Shown here: positions 36,082 to 45,317 of the stretch, in pieces | Layout: each line of letters begins with the position of its first letter | Numbering within the stretch: position 1 is the stretch's first letter | DNA from: SG8-41 sp964521405 | GTDB taxonomy: Bacteria > Pseudomonadota > Gammaproteobacteria > Burkholderiales > SG8-41 | Assembly (NCBI GenBank): GCA_964521405.1 | Contig: CAZFRR010000204.1 | Location: 9,550 to 73,549 of the forward strand | Length of the DNA: 64,000 nt | Reading direction: 5' to 3' | Notes under the pieces: generated by a model | Told to the model about the DNA's origin: nothing | The model's input: only the letters and a program-made list of their open reading frames with translations | Database searches by the model: none | Made by a program: the position numbers and the translations under genes

Positions 36082-36690
36082 TCAACTCGCCAGCTTCGCG
36101 GCGATGCCCGCGAGCCGGCGCCCGAGCGCGATGCAGAGCTTGCGCTCGTGCTCGGTCACGGCCCGCCCGCCCGCGTTGCCGGCGTGGTGGCTCGCGCCAT
36201 AGGGTGTCCCGCCTGACGTGGTGGTCATGAGTTCCGGCTCCGTGTAAGGCAGCCCCACGATCACCATGCCATGGTGCAGTAGCGGCAGCATCATCGAGGT
36301 GAGCGTGGTTTCCTGGCCGCCGTGGAGGCTGGCGCTGGAGGTGAATACCGCGGCGGGCTTGCCCGCGAGCACGCCTTTCAACCACAGCTCGCCGGTCGAG
36401 TCCCAGAAGTGCTTCATCGGCGCCGCCATGTTGCCAAAGCGCGCGGGTGAGCCCAGCGCGAGCCCGAGGCATTCCTCGAGGTCTTTCAATTCAGCGTGCG
36501 GCGCGCCGGCCTCGGGCCTTGCGTCCGCCGCCGCGGTCCCGGCAGCTTCACCTCTCACGAAGACCCTGGGGACGGTGCGGACCCGCGCCGTGCAACCGGC
36601 GACGCTTTCCACGCCGCGGGCAACGAATTGCGCCATCTCCTTCACCGCGCCGGAGTGACTGTAATAGAGGACGAGGACTTCCTTCATCAT
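36082..36690 (-). CDS. wrbA: NAD(P)H:quinone oxidoreductase, WrbA family
   Basis: 202 residues of flavodoxin-like fold. FMN-binding loops are visible: LVLYYSHSGAVKEMA at the start, GSPARFGNMAAPMKHFWDST (in parts) near 80-100 and SSASLHGGQETT near 117. WrbA enzymes reduce quinones by two electrons and limit semiquinone formation under oxidative stress. It is divergent from yihY. Confidence 0.92.
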   Translation of the reverse strand: MMKEVLVLYYSHSGAVKEMAQFVARGVESVAGCTARVRTVPRVFVRGEAAGTAAADARPEAGAPHAELKDLEECLGLALGSPARFGNMAAPMKHFWDSTGELWLKGVLAGKPAAVFTSSASLHGGQETTLTSMMLPLLHHGMVIVGLPYTEPELMTTTSGGTPYGASHHAGNAGGRAVTEHERKLCIALGRRLAGIAAKLAS

Positions 36691-36746
36691 GATCGCCAGG
36701 GTTCGAGAGTATTATATTGAACCTGTCTGTCGCGGGGGACGGCATT

Positions 36747-38024
36747 GTGCTGAAGTTGAGGAAAACGCCGCCGCTCATCGAGTTTGCGCGCGTGGTGGGG
36801 CGGCGTTTCGAGGAGGAACGATGCCTGCAAATCGCCTCCAGCCTCACCTTCACCACGTTGCTTGCCATCGTTCCGATCATCACCGTTGCGCTGACGGTGA
36901 TCTCGGCGTTCCCGGTGTTCGGCGAGCTGATGCAGCACATCGAGCGCTTCCTGGTTGGGAACATGCTGCCCGAGTCGGCCGAGTCCATCGCCGCCTACAC
37001 CGAGCAATTCGCCGAGAACGCGGCGCGGTTGACCGCCGTGGGCGTCCTCGTCCTCTTCGCCACCGCGATGATCGTGCTGCAGACGATAGACCGCGCCTTC
37101 AACCAAATCTGGCGAGTGCCCCGCCCGCGGACCACGGTGCAGCGCGTCTTCATCTATTGGGCGCTGCTGACCGTGGGCCCGGTGCTGATCGGGGCGAGCC
37201 TGTCGCTGACTTCCTGGCTCGTCAGCCAGTCGCTGGGGCTGGTGAAGGACGTGCCGCTCGCCGCCGAGGCGCTGCTCAAGGTGGTGCCGATACTGCTCAC
37301 CGGCTTCGCATTCGCGCTGCTCTATATCACCCTGCCCAACCGGCGCGCGCTCGTGCGCGACGCCCTCTCCGGCGGCTTCCTGGCGGCGCTGGTGTTCGAA
37401 GGGATGAAACACGGCTTCGCGCTCTACATCACGCATTTCCCGACCTACAAGCTGGTCTACGGCGCGTTCGCGAGCCTGCCCATCTTTCTCCTGTGGATCT
37501 ACCTGTCGTGGCTGGTGGTGTTGTTCGGGGCGGTGGCCGCGGCGGTGATGCCGGAGTGGCGCGAGCGCGCTTCCCAGGTCGAACCGGTTCCCGGCACGCA
37601 GTTCCTCGACGCGCTGCAGATCCTGCGGATACTGCGCGAGGCGCACCGTAGCGGGGAGATCGTCACCGTGCCCGCCCTTCACGCCGCCTTGAAGCTTCCC
37701 GTGTACCGCATCGAAGCGACGCTCGACGCGATGGCCAACGCGCACTGGGTGGGCAGGGTGGCGCGCGGGTGGGCGCTCACGAAGGATGCGGCCGAAATCA
37801 GCGTGGCCGATATCTACCGCCAGTTCGTGTTTCGTGCGGGACTCCGGCTGCCGGCGCGCGCGTCGGGGCGGGGACTCGATCACCTCGCGCTCGAGCTCGC
37901 CGGGGGCATCGAGTCGAGTCTCAGGCTATCGCTTGAGGAATTGTGTCTGCGGGCCGAGTCCGACGGCGAGCCCTCGGCGGCGGGCGATCAGCGGTTGGCC
38001 GCGGCCGTTCAACGTCCCGGCTGA
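36747..38024 (+). CDS. YihY/BrkB family inner-membrane protein
   Basis: About 425 residues. The N-terminal 290 residues form the YihY/virulence-factor BrkB domain with about six membrane segments (CLQIASSLTFTTLLAIVP, FLLWIYLSWLVVLFGAV). A cytoplasmic winged-helix-like tail follows (FLDALQILRILREAH). The old name ribonuclease BN is not supported. GTG at 36747 with GGGGGA upstream is preferred; TTG at 36717 lies too close to the -10-like TATTAT (36710). Confidence 0.85.
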   Translation: MLKLRKTPPLIEFARVVGRRFEEERCLQIASSLTFTTLLAIVPIITVALTVISAFPVFGELMQHIERFLVGNMLPESAESIAAYTEQFAENAARLTAVGVLVLFATAMIVLQTIDRAFNQIWRVPRPRTTVQRVFIYWALLTVGPVLIGASLSLTSWLVSQSLGLVKDVPLAAEALLKVVPILLTGFAFALLYITLPNRRALVRDALSGGFLAALVFEGMKHGFALYITHFPTYKLVYGAFASLPIFLLWIYLSWLVVLFGAVAAAVMPEWRERASQVEPVPGTQFLDALQILRILREAHRSGEIVTVPALHAALKLPVYRIEATLDAMANAHWVGRVARGWALTKDAAEISVADIYRQFVFRAGLRLPARASGRGLDHLALELAGGIESSLRLSLEELCLRAESDGEPSAAGDQRLAAAVQRPG

Positions 38025-38044
38025 CTGCCCGGGAACCCCCCCGC

Positions 38045-38686
38045 TCAACCACTGCCGCCGGGCCGCGCGCTGTCCGCGGTGTAAGTGGTGAAATTCCAGT
38101 CGCGCTGCCAGGCGCGGACCACCAGGTTCGGGTACTCGGGCTTGCCCAGGCTGCCGTTGTAGCGCCCGAGGGCGCGGTAGAGGTCGCCGCGCTCGATGTC
38201 CAGGTAGTGGCGCAGGATCACGCAGCCGAAGCGCAGGTTGGTGCGCAGGTGGAAGAGATTTTCATCCCCGGCCCCGATCAGCTTCACCCAGAACGGCATG
38301 ACCTGCATGAAACCGCGGGCGCCGGCGCGCGAGACCGCGTACTTGCGAAAGTTGCTTTCCACCTGGATCAGCGCGAGCACCATCTGCGGGTCGAGGCCGG
38401 CGCGCTTGGCCTCGTAATGCACCGTGACCAGGAATTCCTCGCGCTGCAGGCGATCGGGCATGCGCTTGGCGAGGCGATGGGACATGGCGAGGAGCCAGCG
38501 CTTGGCGTCCACTTCGGTGTCAAACGCCAGGAACGGAGTGGCGTGATCGGACACCGACTTGTTCATCGCCGCCTGCACGCTGGCCGAGAGGGGCTCGTAA
38601 TCCTGCGTGCCGCCAAGCGCCACCAGCGGCGCTGCGGCCACCAGCGCCCATCCCAGCCGGAGCAGGGGGTGAGCTATTCTGCGCAC
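38045..38686 (-). CDS. Lytic transglycosylase, SLT-domain
   Basis: 213 residues with a signal peptide (WALVAAAPLVALGG) and an SLT domain: the catalytic glutamate is in LIQVESNFRKYAVS, followed by GARGFMQVMPFW and later RALGRYNGS. It cleaves peptidoglycan glycan strands with 1,6-anhydro ring formation. It starts with GTG and overlaps the 3' end of proS by 13 nt, so it is co-transcribed. Confidence 0.88.
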   Translation of the reverse strand: MRRIAHPLLRLGWALVAAAPLVALGGTQDYEPLSASVQAAMNKSVSDHATPFLAFDTEVDAKRWLLAMSHRLAKRMPDRLQREEFLVTVHYEAKRAGLDPQMVLALIQVESNFRKYAVSRAGARGFMQVMPFWVKLIGAGDENLFHLRTNLRFGCVILRHYLDIERGDLYRALGRYNGSLGKPEYPNLVVRAWQRDWNFTTYTADSARPGGSG

Positions 38687-40386
38687 ACCTTCGATTTTAG
38701 TACGTTGACGGCATCCTGCAAGGCAAGCGACTCGCTCTGGGCATCGCGCCGCCCCTGGTATTCGATCCGGCCGTCCTTGAGCCCGCGTTCCCCGACCACC
38801 ACGCGGTGGGGGATGCCGATCAGCTCCATGTCGGCGAACATGACCCCCGGGCGTTCATTGCGATCGTCGAGCAGGACATCGAGGCCGGCGGCGGAGAGTT
38901 CCCGGTACAGGCGCTCGGCGGTCTCGCGCACCTGCGCGCTTTTGGCGGCTCCGATCGGCAGCAGCGCCAGCTCGAACGGGGCCATCGCGCGCGGGAAGAT
39001 GATGCCGCGCTCGTCGTGGTTCTGCTCGATCGCGGCGGCAACGATGCGCGAGACCCCGATGCCGTAGCAGCCCATTTCCATGACTTTCGGCTTGCCGTTC
39101 TCGTCCAGAAAGGTGAGGCCCATCGCATCAGAATACTTGGTGCGCAGCTGAAAAATATGCCCGACCTCGATGCCGCGGAGGATCTCGAGCCGGCCCTTGC
39201 CGTCGGGACTGGGGTCGCCCGCCACCGCGTTGCGGATGTCGGCCACCGCCGGTTCCGGGAAGTCGCGCGCGAGGTTGGCGCCGGTATAGTGATGGTCGTC
39301 CTGATTGGCGCCGATAACGAAATCAGCCATTGCCGCAACCGCCCGGTCGGCAATGACGGCGCCCTTGAACCCGACCGGGCCCAGCGACCCGGGATCCGCT
39401 CCGAACGCCGCGCGGATCGCTGACGCGGAGGAAAAGGCGGCCGGCTGCCTGAGTTCCGCGAGCTTGCCGGCCTTGATGAGATTCAACTCGTGATCGCCGC
39501 GCACCATCAGCAGCACCGGCTGGCCGTCGGCGCCGTCCAGCACCACCGCCTTGACCGTGCGCGCGGCCGGGATCTTCAGGAAGGCACATAAATCGGCAAT
39601 GGTCTTTACGCCAGGCGTGTGCATTTTCCGCAGCGTTTCCTGCGCCGGGGGCCGCGGCGCCGCGGGCGCCAGGGCTTCCGCGAGCTCGACGTTGGCGGCG
39701 AAGTCCGAGGCGGGGCAGTACGCGATTGCGTCCTCGCCGGAGTCGGCCAGCACGTGAAACTCGTGCGAGCCGGTGCCGCCGATCGCGCCGGTGTCGGCGG
39801 CGACCGCGCGGAACTTCAACCCCAGCCGCGTGAAGATGCGGGTGTAACAGTCGTACATCGCGCGGTAGGTTTCATCGAGGCTCGCCTTGCCGGCATGGAA
39901 GGAATAGGCGTCCTTCATCACGAACTCGCGCGCCCGCATCACGCCGAAGCGCGGCCGGATCTCGTCGCGGAACTTGGTCTGGATCTGATAGAGGTTGAGC
40001 GGCAGCTGCCGGTAGCTCCTCACTTCCTGCCGCACCACGTCGCTCACCACTTCCTCGTGCGTCGGCCCGAAGCAGAAGTCGCGCTGATGCCGGTCCTTGA
40101 TGCGCAGCAGTTCCGGCCCGTATTGCTCCCAGCGCTTCGATTCCTGCCACAGCTCGGCCGGCTGCACCGCCGGCATGGCAAGCTCGACCGCGCCGGCAGC
40201 GTTCATCTCCTCGCGCACGACCGCTTCCACCTTGCGCAGCGCGCGCAGCCCCAGGGGCATCCAGGTGTAGATCCCCCGGGCGAGCTGCTTGATCAGCCCC
40301 GCGCGCAGCATCAGGCGGTGACTTACCACCTCGGCGTCGGACGGGGTTTCCTTGAGGGTGGAGAGCAGGAATTGCGTGACGCGCAT
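38674..40386 (-). CDS. proS: Prolyl-tRNA synthetase (bacterial type)
   Basis: 570 residues. Class II motifs (FRDEIRPRFGVMRAREFVMKD in parts, and GIGVSR near 440) flank an inserted editing domain (about 225-400), the INS domain that clears alanyl-tRNA-Pro. It charges tRNA-Pro, one of which is encoded at 49550. The gene is divergent from the spermidine-synthase-like gene. Confidence 0.96.
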   Translation of the reverse strand: MRVTQFLLSTLKETPSDAEVVSHRLMLRAGLIKQLARGIYTWMPLGLRALRKVEAVVREEMNAAGAVELAMPAVQPAELWQESKRWEQYGPELLRIKDRHQRDFCFGPTHEEVVSDVVRQEVRSYRQLPLNLYQIQTKFRDEIRPRFGVMRAREFVMKDAYSFHAGKASLDETYRAMYDCYTRIFTRLGLKFRAVAADTGAIGGTGSHEFHVLADSGEDAIAYCPASDFAANVELAEALAPAAPRPPAQETLRKMHTPGVKTIADLCAFLKIPAARTVKAVVLDGADGQPVLLMVRGDHELNLIKAGKLAELRQPAAFSSASAIRAAFGADPGSLGPVGFKGAVIADRAVAAMADFVIGANQDDHHYTGANLARDFPEPAVADIRNAVAGDPSPDGKGRLEILRGIEVGHIFQLRTKYSDAMGLTFLDENGKPKVMEMGCYGIGVSRIVAAAIEQNHDERGIIFPRAMAPFELALLPIGAAKSAQVRETAERLYRELSAAGLDVLLDDRNERPGVMFADMELIGIPHRVVVGERGLKDGRIEYQGRRDAQSESLALQDAVNVLKSKVCAE

Positions 40387-40464
40387 GGTTGAGATAGGTT
40401 CTAGAAATCCAGAAACGCTATTCTACCAACCCGTTCTCAATGTTACGGCATTGACTTACGCGGC

Positions 40465-41265
40465 ATGAGCTTCTTTTCCCGATGGCGATGGGGCCGCCCG
40501 GCGACGGGCGCCGGGTCGGTGTACGTCACGGAAAAGTTCGGGGTGCGGTCGCTGCACATCGAGAGCGACACCATCCAGAGCTCGATGCGGCTCGCGCGCC
40601 CCAACGATCTCGAGCTCGCCTATACGCGCAGCATGATGGGTTTCCTGCTGTTCCACCCCACGCCGCGGCGCGTGCTGCTGGTGGGGCTGGGCGGCGGCTC
40701 GCTGGCCAAGTTCATCTACCATCGCCTGCCGGAGGTGGAGTCGGAAGTGCTGGAGATCAACCCGGAAGTGGTGTCGATCGCGCGGCGTTTCTTCCAGGTG
40801 CCCGCCGCCGACGAACGTTTCACGATCCGGGTGTGCGACGCCGCGGAATTCATCGCGCGCGAGGGGCCGGGTTACGACGCGATCCTGGTGGACGGCTACG
40901 ATGGCGACTGCCTGGTCGAAGGGCTTTCGTCGCGCGCGTTTTTCAGGGACTGCCGGCGCCGGTTGAACGCGAGCGGCGTGCTGGTGGTGAATTTATGGGG
41001 CTCGGACCGCAAGTTCAGCGATTACCTCCAGCGCATCGAATCCGAGTTTCCCGCGGGCACGTTGTGTCTGCCGGCCGAGAAGCCGGGCAACATTGCCACG
41101 TTTGCGTTTCGCGACCGGCCGGGTGATCCGCACTGGGACGAGCTCGAGGCGAGAGCCGCCGCGCTGGAAGCGCGCTACGGACTCGAGTTCGGCAGGTTCG
41201 CGCAAGGGCTGCGCAAGATGAATCGCTGCGACGACGAGCGCCTCTACGTATCTGGTGAGGCGTAA
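40465..41265 (+). CDS. Spermidine synthase-like methyltransferase-fold protein
   Basis: 266 residues with the Rossmann glycine motif LLVGLGGGSLAKF, an acidic end of the next strand (EVLEINPEV) and a DAILVDGYDGD loop like the spermidine-synthase catalytic region. The N-terminal beta domain is short. Such proteins are often annotated as SpeE-like but may not be polyamine enzymes. No speD is present. It stands between proS and rppH. Confidence 0.75.
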   Translation: MSFFSRWRWGRPATGAGSVYVTEKFGVRSLHIESDTIQSSMRLARPNDLELAYTRSMMGFLLFHPTPRRVLLVGLGGGSLAKFIYHRLPEVESEVLEINPEVVSIARRFFQVPAADERFTIRVCDAAEFIAREGPGYDAILVDGYDGDCLVEGLSSRAFFRDCRRRLNASGVLVVNLWGSDRKFSDYLQRIESEFPAGTLCLPAEKPGNIATFAFRDRPGDPHWDELEARAAALEARYGLEFGRFAQGLRKMNRCDDERLYVSGEA

Positions 41266-41363
41266 CGGTTTTCCGCCGATCCGCAGCTGGCTCCGTGAAG
41301 CTTTTGTTTGAGTCCGAAGTGTGAAAAAATCGCGCCAACATCACGCATATTCGGGGGTTTCGC

Positions 41364-41894
41364 ATGGTTGATCGCGATGGCTACCGCCCCAACGTCGGCA
41401 TCGTTATATGTAATTGTAAGAACGAGGTTTTCTGGGGAAAACGGGTCAGGGAGCATGCCTGGCAGTTCCCGCAGGGCGGCATCAAACAGGGTGAGACACC
41501 CGAGGCCGCCATGTACCGCGAGTTGCAGGAAGAGGTCGGGCTCCAACCGCAGCACGTGCTCATCCTCGGGCGCACCCGCGACTGGCTGCGTTACGACGTG
41601 CCCGAGCGGTGGATCCGGCGGGAATGGCGCGGCAGCTACCGCGGCCAGAAGCAGATCTGGTACCTGCTGCGACTGATCGGCCGTGACACCGATGTGCGGC
41701 TGCGCGCATCCAGCAAGCCCGAGTTCGACGCCTGGCGCTGGAGTGATTACTGGGTGCCGCTGGAGGCGGTGGTCGATTTCAAGCGCGAGGTTTACCACCG
41801 TGCGCTCGAGGAACTCGCGCCCTACCTGAAGCACCGCACCGCGCGCAAGCCGCGCGCGCAACGCTCAGCGGCCGGCGCGCCGCACAGGGGATAG
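41364..41894 (+). CDS. rppH: RNA pyrophosphohydrolase (Nudix)
   Basis: 176 residues with the Nudix box (GGIKQGE...REL.EEVG) at about residues 37-60 and the RppH-type start MVDRDGYRPNVGIVICN. It removes pyrophosphate from mRNA 5' ends and so starts RNase E-dependent decay. The C-terminus carries a basic tail (KHRTARKPRAQR). It is usually found near proB/proS in betaproteobacteria. Confidence 0.94.
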   Translation: MVDRDGYRPNVGIVICNCKNEVFWGKRVREHAWQFPQGGIKQGETPEAAMYRELQEEVGLQPQHVLILGRTRDWLRYDVPERWIRREWRGSYRGQKQIWYLLRLIGRDTDVRLRASSKPEFDAWRWSDYWVPLEAVVDFKREVYHRALEELAPYLKHRTARKPRAQRSAAGAPHRG

Positions 41895-41986
41895 CTCCTG
41901 CTGGCGCGGCTTGCGCCCGGATTCGTCAGCCGCAAATTCTCCGCGGCTCTTCCATTGATGCATATCAACCCCGGCTCATCCGGCTA

Positions 41987-42042
41987 TTGACAGTGACGAT
42001 GGTGCTATCTATACTTAGTTCACAGATTAGACTTAGTCTAAT
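41987..42042 (+). promoter_or_regulatory. Promoter and PerR/Fur-type box before rubrerythrin
   Basis: A consensus sigma-70 promoter is visible: TTGACA (41987-41992), 17 nt, TATACT (42010-42015). At 42026-42042, over the expected start of transcription, lies a perfect 8-1-8 palindrome (ATTAGACT-T-AGTCTAAT). Its 7-1-7 core TTAGACT-N-AGTCTAA has the geometry of Fur/PerR boxes (TTATAAT-N-ATTATAA in PerR). A peroxide-sensing repressor is a reasonable guess for a rubrerythrin gene. Confidence 0.7.
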
Positions 42043-42123
42043 ATCTGTGTGGTTAGCACCTATTCATCAGCAGGGCTCTGACACGGTAGTATTAACATAA
42101 CTTATTGTTTAATAGGAGTTTAT

Positions 42124-42543
42124 ATGCAACTTAAGGGATCCAAGACGCACGACAACCTGAAGGCTGCGTTTGCCGGTGAATCCCAGGCCAACCGCCGCTA
42201 CCTGTACTTCGCTGCGAAAGCCGATGTCGAAGGTCAGAACGATGTTTCGGCGGTTTTTCGTTCCACCGCTGAAGGCGAGACCGGGCACGCGCACGGGCAT
42301 CTCGAGTACCTCGAGACTTGCGGCGATCCCGCGACCGATCTCCCGTTCGGCAAGACGCGCGACAACCTGAAGGCCGCAATCGCCGGCGAGACCCACGAGT
42401 ACACCGACATGTACCCGGGCATGGGCAAGGCCGCGCGCACGGAAGGTTTTGCCGAGATTGCCGACTGGTTCGAGACCTTGGCCAAGGCGGAACGCTCGCA
42501 CGCCAACCGTTTCCAGAAGGCTCTGGACGCATTGGCCGACTGA
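42124..42543 (+). CDS. Rubrerythrin without rubredoxin domain
   Basis: 139 residues: a four-helix diiron domain only (AAFAGESQANRRYLYFA, EGETGHAHGHLEYL, AAIAGETHEY, LAKAERSHANRF), with the ExxH pairs in place. The C-terminal CxxC rubredoxin domain of classical rubrerythrin is absent, as in erythrin/sulerythrin types. It probably reduces hydrogen peroxide using an external electron donor, perhaps the Fe-S protein encoded next. It has an AGGAG 7 nt before the ATG. Confidence 0.9.
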   Translation: MQLKGSKTHDNLKAAFAGESQANRRYLYFAAKADVEGQNDVSAVFRSTAEGETGHAHGHLEYLETCGDPATDLPFGKTRDNLKAAIAGETHEYTDMYPGMGKAARTEGFAEIADWFETLAKAERSHANRFQKALDALAD

Positions 42544-42549
42544 AAACCC

Positions 42550-42631
42550 GTGAGGTGTGAAGAGTGAGGGGTGAGGCGCGAGCCTCGCCCGCACTCTTTT
42601 TTTCGCCTCATACCTTACGCCTCTCGCCTCA
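42550..42631. repeat. Heptamer hairpin array H9
   Basis: Left arm: GTGAGGT, GTGAAGA, GTGAGGG, GTGAGGC, GCGAGCC (42550-42584). Right arm: CGCCTCA, TACCTTA, CGCCTCT, CGCCTCA (42604-42631). The loop holds a run of T, so the structure could also attenuate transcription. The array ends 2 nt before the ATG of the next gene. Confidence 0.85.
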
Positions 42632-42633
42632 CC

Positions 42634-43962
42634 ATGACTATTCGTGAAGGGAGCCTCGAGGCTCCCACCCGGCACCCGCTCGACTGGAAATCGCCGGACT
42701 TTTACGACGAGGCCAGGCTCGAGAAAGAGCTCGAGCGCGTTTTCGACATCTGCCACGGCTGCCGCCGCTGCGTGAACCTCTGCACGGCGTTCCCGACCCT
42801 GTTCGACCTCGTGGACGCGAGCCCCACCCTCGAAGTCGACGGCATCAAGAAAGCCGATTTCGGCAGGGTGGTGGACCAGTGCTACCTGTGCGACATGTGC
42901 TTCATGACCAAGTGCCCGTACGTGCCGCCGCATGCCTGGAACGTGGACTTCCCGCACCTGATGCTGCGCGCCAAGGCGGTCAAGTTCCGCAAGGGCGAGG
43001 TGAGCTTTCGCGACAAGCTGCTCTCCAGCACCGACGCCATGGGCAAGCTCGCGACCATCCCGGTCGTGGTGCAATTCGTGAACGCTGTGAACCAGAGCGG
43101 CTTCGCGCGGGGGCTCATGCAACACGCGCTCGGCGTGCACCAGGACCGCGTGCTTCCCGAATACGCGAGCGCGACGTTCCGCGGCAATGCCCGGCCGAGC
43201 GCCGCATTCCCGGTGCGCGATGGCAGAAACGCGCCGGGCAAGGTTGCCGTGTTCTCGACCTGTTACGTGAACTACAACGAGCCCGGCATCGGCCACGATC
43301 TCCTGAAAGTGCTCGAGCACAACGAGGTTCCCGCGATCGTGGTCGAGAAAGAAGCTTGTTGCGGCATGCCCAAGCTCGAGCTGGGCGACCTCGAGGCGGT
43401 GGCGCGCAACAAGGCTGTCAACGTGCCGGTGCTCGCCAGGCTGGCGCGGGAAGGCTACGCCATTCTCACCGCGGTGCCTTCCTGTACGCTGATGTTCAAG
43501 CAGGAACTGCCGCTGATGTTCCCGGACGATGCCGAGGTCATGGCGGTGGCGGAAGCGATGTTCGACCCCTTCGAGTACCTGGTGGCCCGCCACAAGGACG
43601 GCATGCTCAAGACCGATTTCAAGAAGCCGCTGGGCAAGGTGTCCTACCACGTGCCCTGCCATCTGCGGGTGCAGAACATGGGGCAAAAGACCCGCGAGTT
43701 GCTTGCGATGGTCCCCAACACCCGGGTCACCACCGTCGAGCGCTGCGCCGGGCACGACGGCACCTGGGGCGTGAAAGCGGAGTATTTCGAGAACTCGATG
43801 AAGATCGGCCGCCCGGTTTTCCGCCAGATGGCGGAGCCCGGCCCCGATTACGTGAGCTCGGATTGCGCCATTGCCGGCCGCCACATCCTGCAGGGGATGG
43901 GTGAGACCCGCGCGGAGAAGCAGCATCCCGTCTCACTGATACGCCTCGCCTATGGACTGTGA
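42634..43962 (+). CDS. Fe-S oxidoreductase, GlpC/HdrD-like, rubrerythrin-linked
   Basis: 442 residues from the ATG at 42634. Two ferredoxin motifs (CHGCRRCVNLC near 46, CYLCDMCFMTKCP near 84) are followed by two CCG-like regions (EKEACCGMPKLELG and CHLRVQNMG...CAGHDGTWG). Similar proteins are annotated as heterodisulfide-reductase-related or glycerol-3-phosphate dehydrogenase subunit C. Here the partner genes rubrerythrin and DUF3501 suggest a role in electron supply for peroxide reduction. This is unrelated to the sHdr genes at 3.5-9.2 kb. Confidence 0.85.
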   Translation: MTIREGSLEAPTRHPLDWKSPDFYDEARLEKELERVFDICHGCRRCVNLCTAFPTLFDLVDASPTLEVDGIKKADFGRVVDQCYLCDMCFMTKCPYVPPHAWNVDFPHLMLRAKAVKFRKGEVSFRDKLLSSTDAMGKLATIPVVVQFVNAVNQSGFARGLMQHALGVHQDRVLPEYASATFRGNARPSAAFPVRDGRNAPGKVAVFSTCYVNYNEPGIGHDLLKVLEHNEVPAIVVEKEACCGMPKLELGDLEAVARNKAVNVPVLARLAREGYAILTAVPSCTLMFKQELPLMFPDDAEVMAVAEAMFDPFEYLVARHKDGMLKTDFKKPLGKVSYHVPCHLRVQNMGQKTRELLAMVPNTRVTTVERCAGHDGTWGVKAEYFENSMKIGRPVFRQMAEPGPDYVSSDCAIAGRHILQGMGETRAEKQHPVSLIRLAYGL

Positions 43963-44027
43963 TGCGGGACTGTGATGCGGGACGACTGTAAGTGACCGCT
44001 CACACCCGGATTTCTCAAGGTAGACCA

Positions 44028-44615
44028 ATGCCCCGAATTACGCACGACAGCCTGATGACACTGGAAGCCTATGCCAGGGCGCGGCCGGAATTCCGCGCGC
44101 GCGTGATGGCCCACAAGCAGAACCGCGCGCTGGCCCTCGGCGATCACGTCACCCTGCTGTTCGAGGACGAGCTCACCATCCGCTACCAGATACAGGAAAT
44201 GCTGCGCGTCGAGCGCATCTTCGAAGCCGCGGGCATCCAGGACGAACTCGACGCCTACAACCCGCTCATCCCTGACGGAGTCAACTGGAAGGCGACCATG
44301 CTGATCGAGTATCCCGACGTGGCGGAGCGCCAGAGCATGCTTGCCCGCCTGATCGGCGTCGAGGACCGGGTCTGGGTGCAGGTGGAGGGGCAGCCCCGGG
44401 TTTACGCCATCGCCGACGAAGACCTCGAGCGCGAAAACGCCGAGAAGACCTCCGCGGTGCATTTCCTGCGTTTCGAGCTCGATCGCGCCGCGACGCAGGC
44501 GCTGAAGCAAGGCGCTCAACTCTCCGCCGGCATCGATCATCCCGAGTATCCCGTCACCCTTGCCAGCCTCGCTCCCGCGGTGCGCGCGTCCCTGGCCGCC
44601 GACCTGACCGGATAA
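44028..44615 (+). CDS. DUF3501 family protein
   Basis: 195 residues from the ATG at 44028 (MPRITHDSLMTLEAYAR). It is a soluble mixed alpha/beta protein with conserved-looking VMAHKQNRALALGDHVTLLFED (in parts) and LDAYNPLIPDGVNWKATML. The function is unknown. DUF3501 genes commonly follow a rubrerythrin and an Fe-S oxidoreductase gene, as here. The gap before it has a 13-bp direct duplication (GGACTGTGATGCG). Confidence 0.85.
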   Translation: MPRITHDSLMTLEAYARARPEFRARVMAHKQNRALALGDHVTLLFEDELTIRYQIQEMLRVERIFEAAGIQDELDAYNPLIPDGVNWKATMLIEYPDVAERQSMLARLIGVEDRVWVQVEGQPRVYAIADEDLERENAEKTSAVHFLRFELDRAATQALKQGAQLSAGIDHPEYPVTLASLAPAVRASLAADLTG

Positions 44616-44702
44616 TCACCGGCGGCGAGGTTGCCCGCCGCGCACCCGGCTTGTTATGCTCGCGGGGGTTCCTCCACGCCGACGAGAGAACAGCTGGCGA
44701 TT

Positions 44703-45317
44703 ATGACCACCCGGGCAACTTCCAGGATTGCGCGCTGCCTGCGTTGCGCCATCGCCGTCCTTGCGGCGCTCACGATGGTTAGCGCCCCAGCTCAGGAACA
44801 GTGGTACCAGTGGGACCGCGACTTCGACGAGGACAAGAAACCCTGGAAGGAAATCGAGGCGAATATCCCCGCTTATCCCAGGCCCGATGACCTGGTGCCG
44901 TTCGAAGCGGGCGCCGCGAGCCCGCACCGTTTCTTCATCGACGCCCGGTCATTGTCGATAGGGGGGGACGGGGTCGTGCGCTACACGCTCGTAGTCAAGA
45001 CACAGGCTGGCGCCACCAACGTCACCTTCGAGGGCATACGCTGCGACATGCGCCAGCAGAAGTACTACGCCGTCGGCAACGCGGGCGGCGGCTGGGCGCG
45101 GGCGCGCGACTCGCAATGGCGCCGCATCGTGTACCAGGAGCGCAATAATCATCACGGCGTGCTCTACGAGGACTTCCTCTGCCCCGAGAAACGCCCGGTC
45201 GGCAGCGTCAGGGAAGCCCTGCAGAGGCTCCGTGACGGAGTTCCGTACCAGTGGTGGAGGAGTCCCTCAGCTACTGCCGAAGCGGTGCCGGGCCGTGGCT
45301 ACGACGGTGCCAGTTAG
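44703..45317 (+). CDS. CNP1-like family exported protein
   Basis: 204 residues from the ATG at 44703. A signal peptide (CAIAVLAALTMVSAPAQ) precedes a WYQWDRDFDEDKKPWKEIEA-type start (in parts) and the CNP1 domain body (RFFIDARSLSIGGDGVVRYTL in parts; FEGIRCDMRQQKYYAVG). CNP1 was named from a neisserial surface protein; its function is unclear. It is convergent with proB, and the two stop regions overlap by 4 nt (45314-45317). Confidence 0.85.
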   Translation: MTTRATSRIARCLRCAIAVLAALTMVSAPAQEQWYQWDRDFDEDKKPWKEIEANIPAYPRPDDLVPFEAGAASPHRFFIDARSLSIGGDGVVRYTLVVKTQAGATNVTFEGIRCDMRQQKYYAVGNAGGGWARARDSQWRRIVYQERNNHHGVLYEDFLCPEKRPVGSVREALQRLRDGVPYQWWRSPSATAEAVPGRGYDGAS

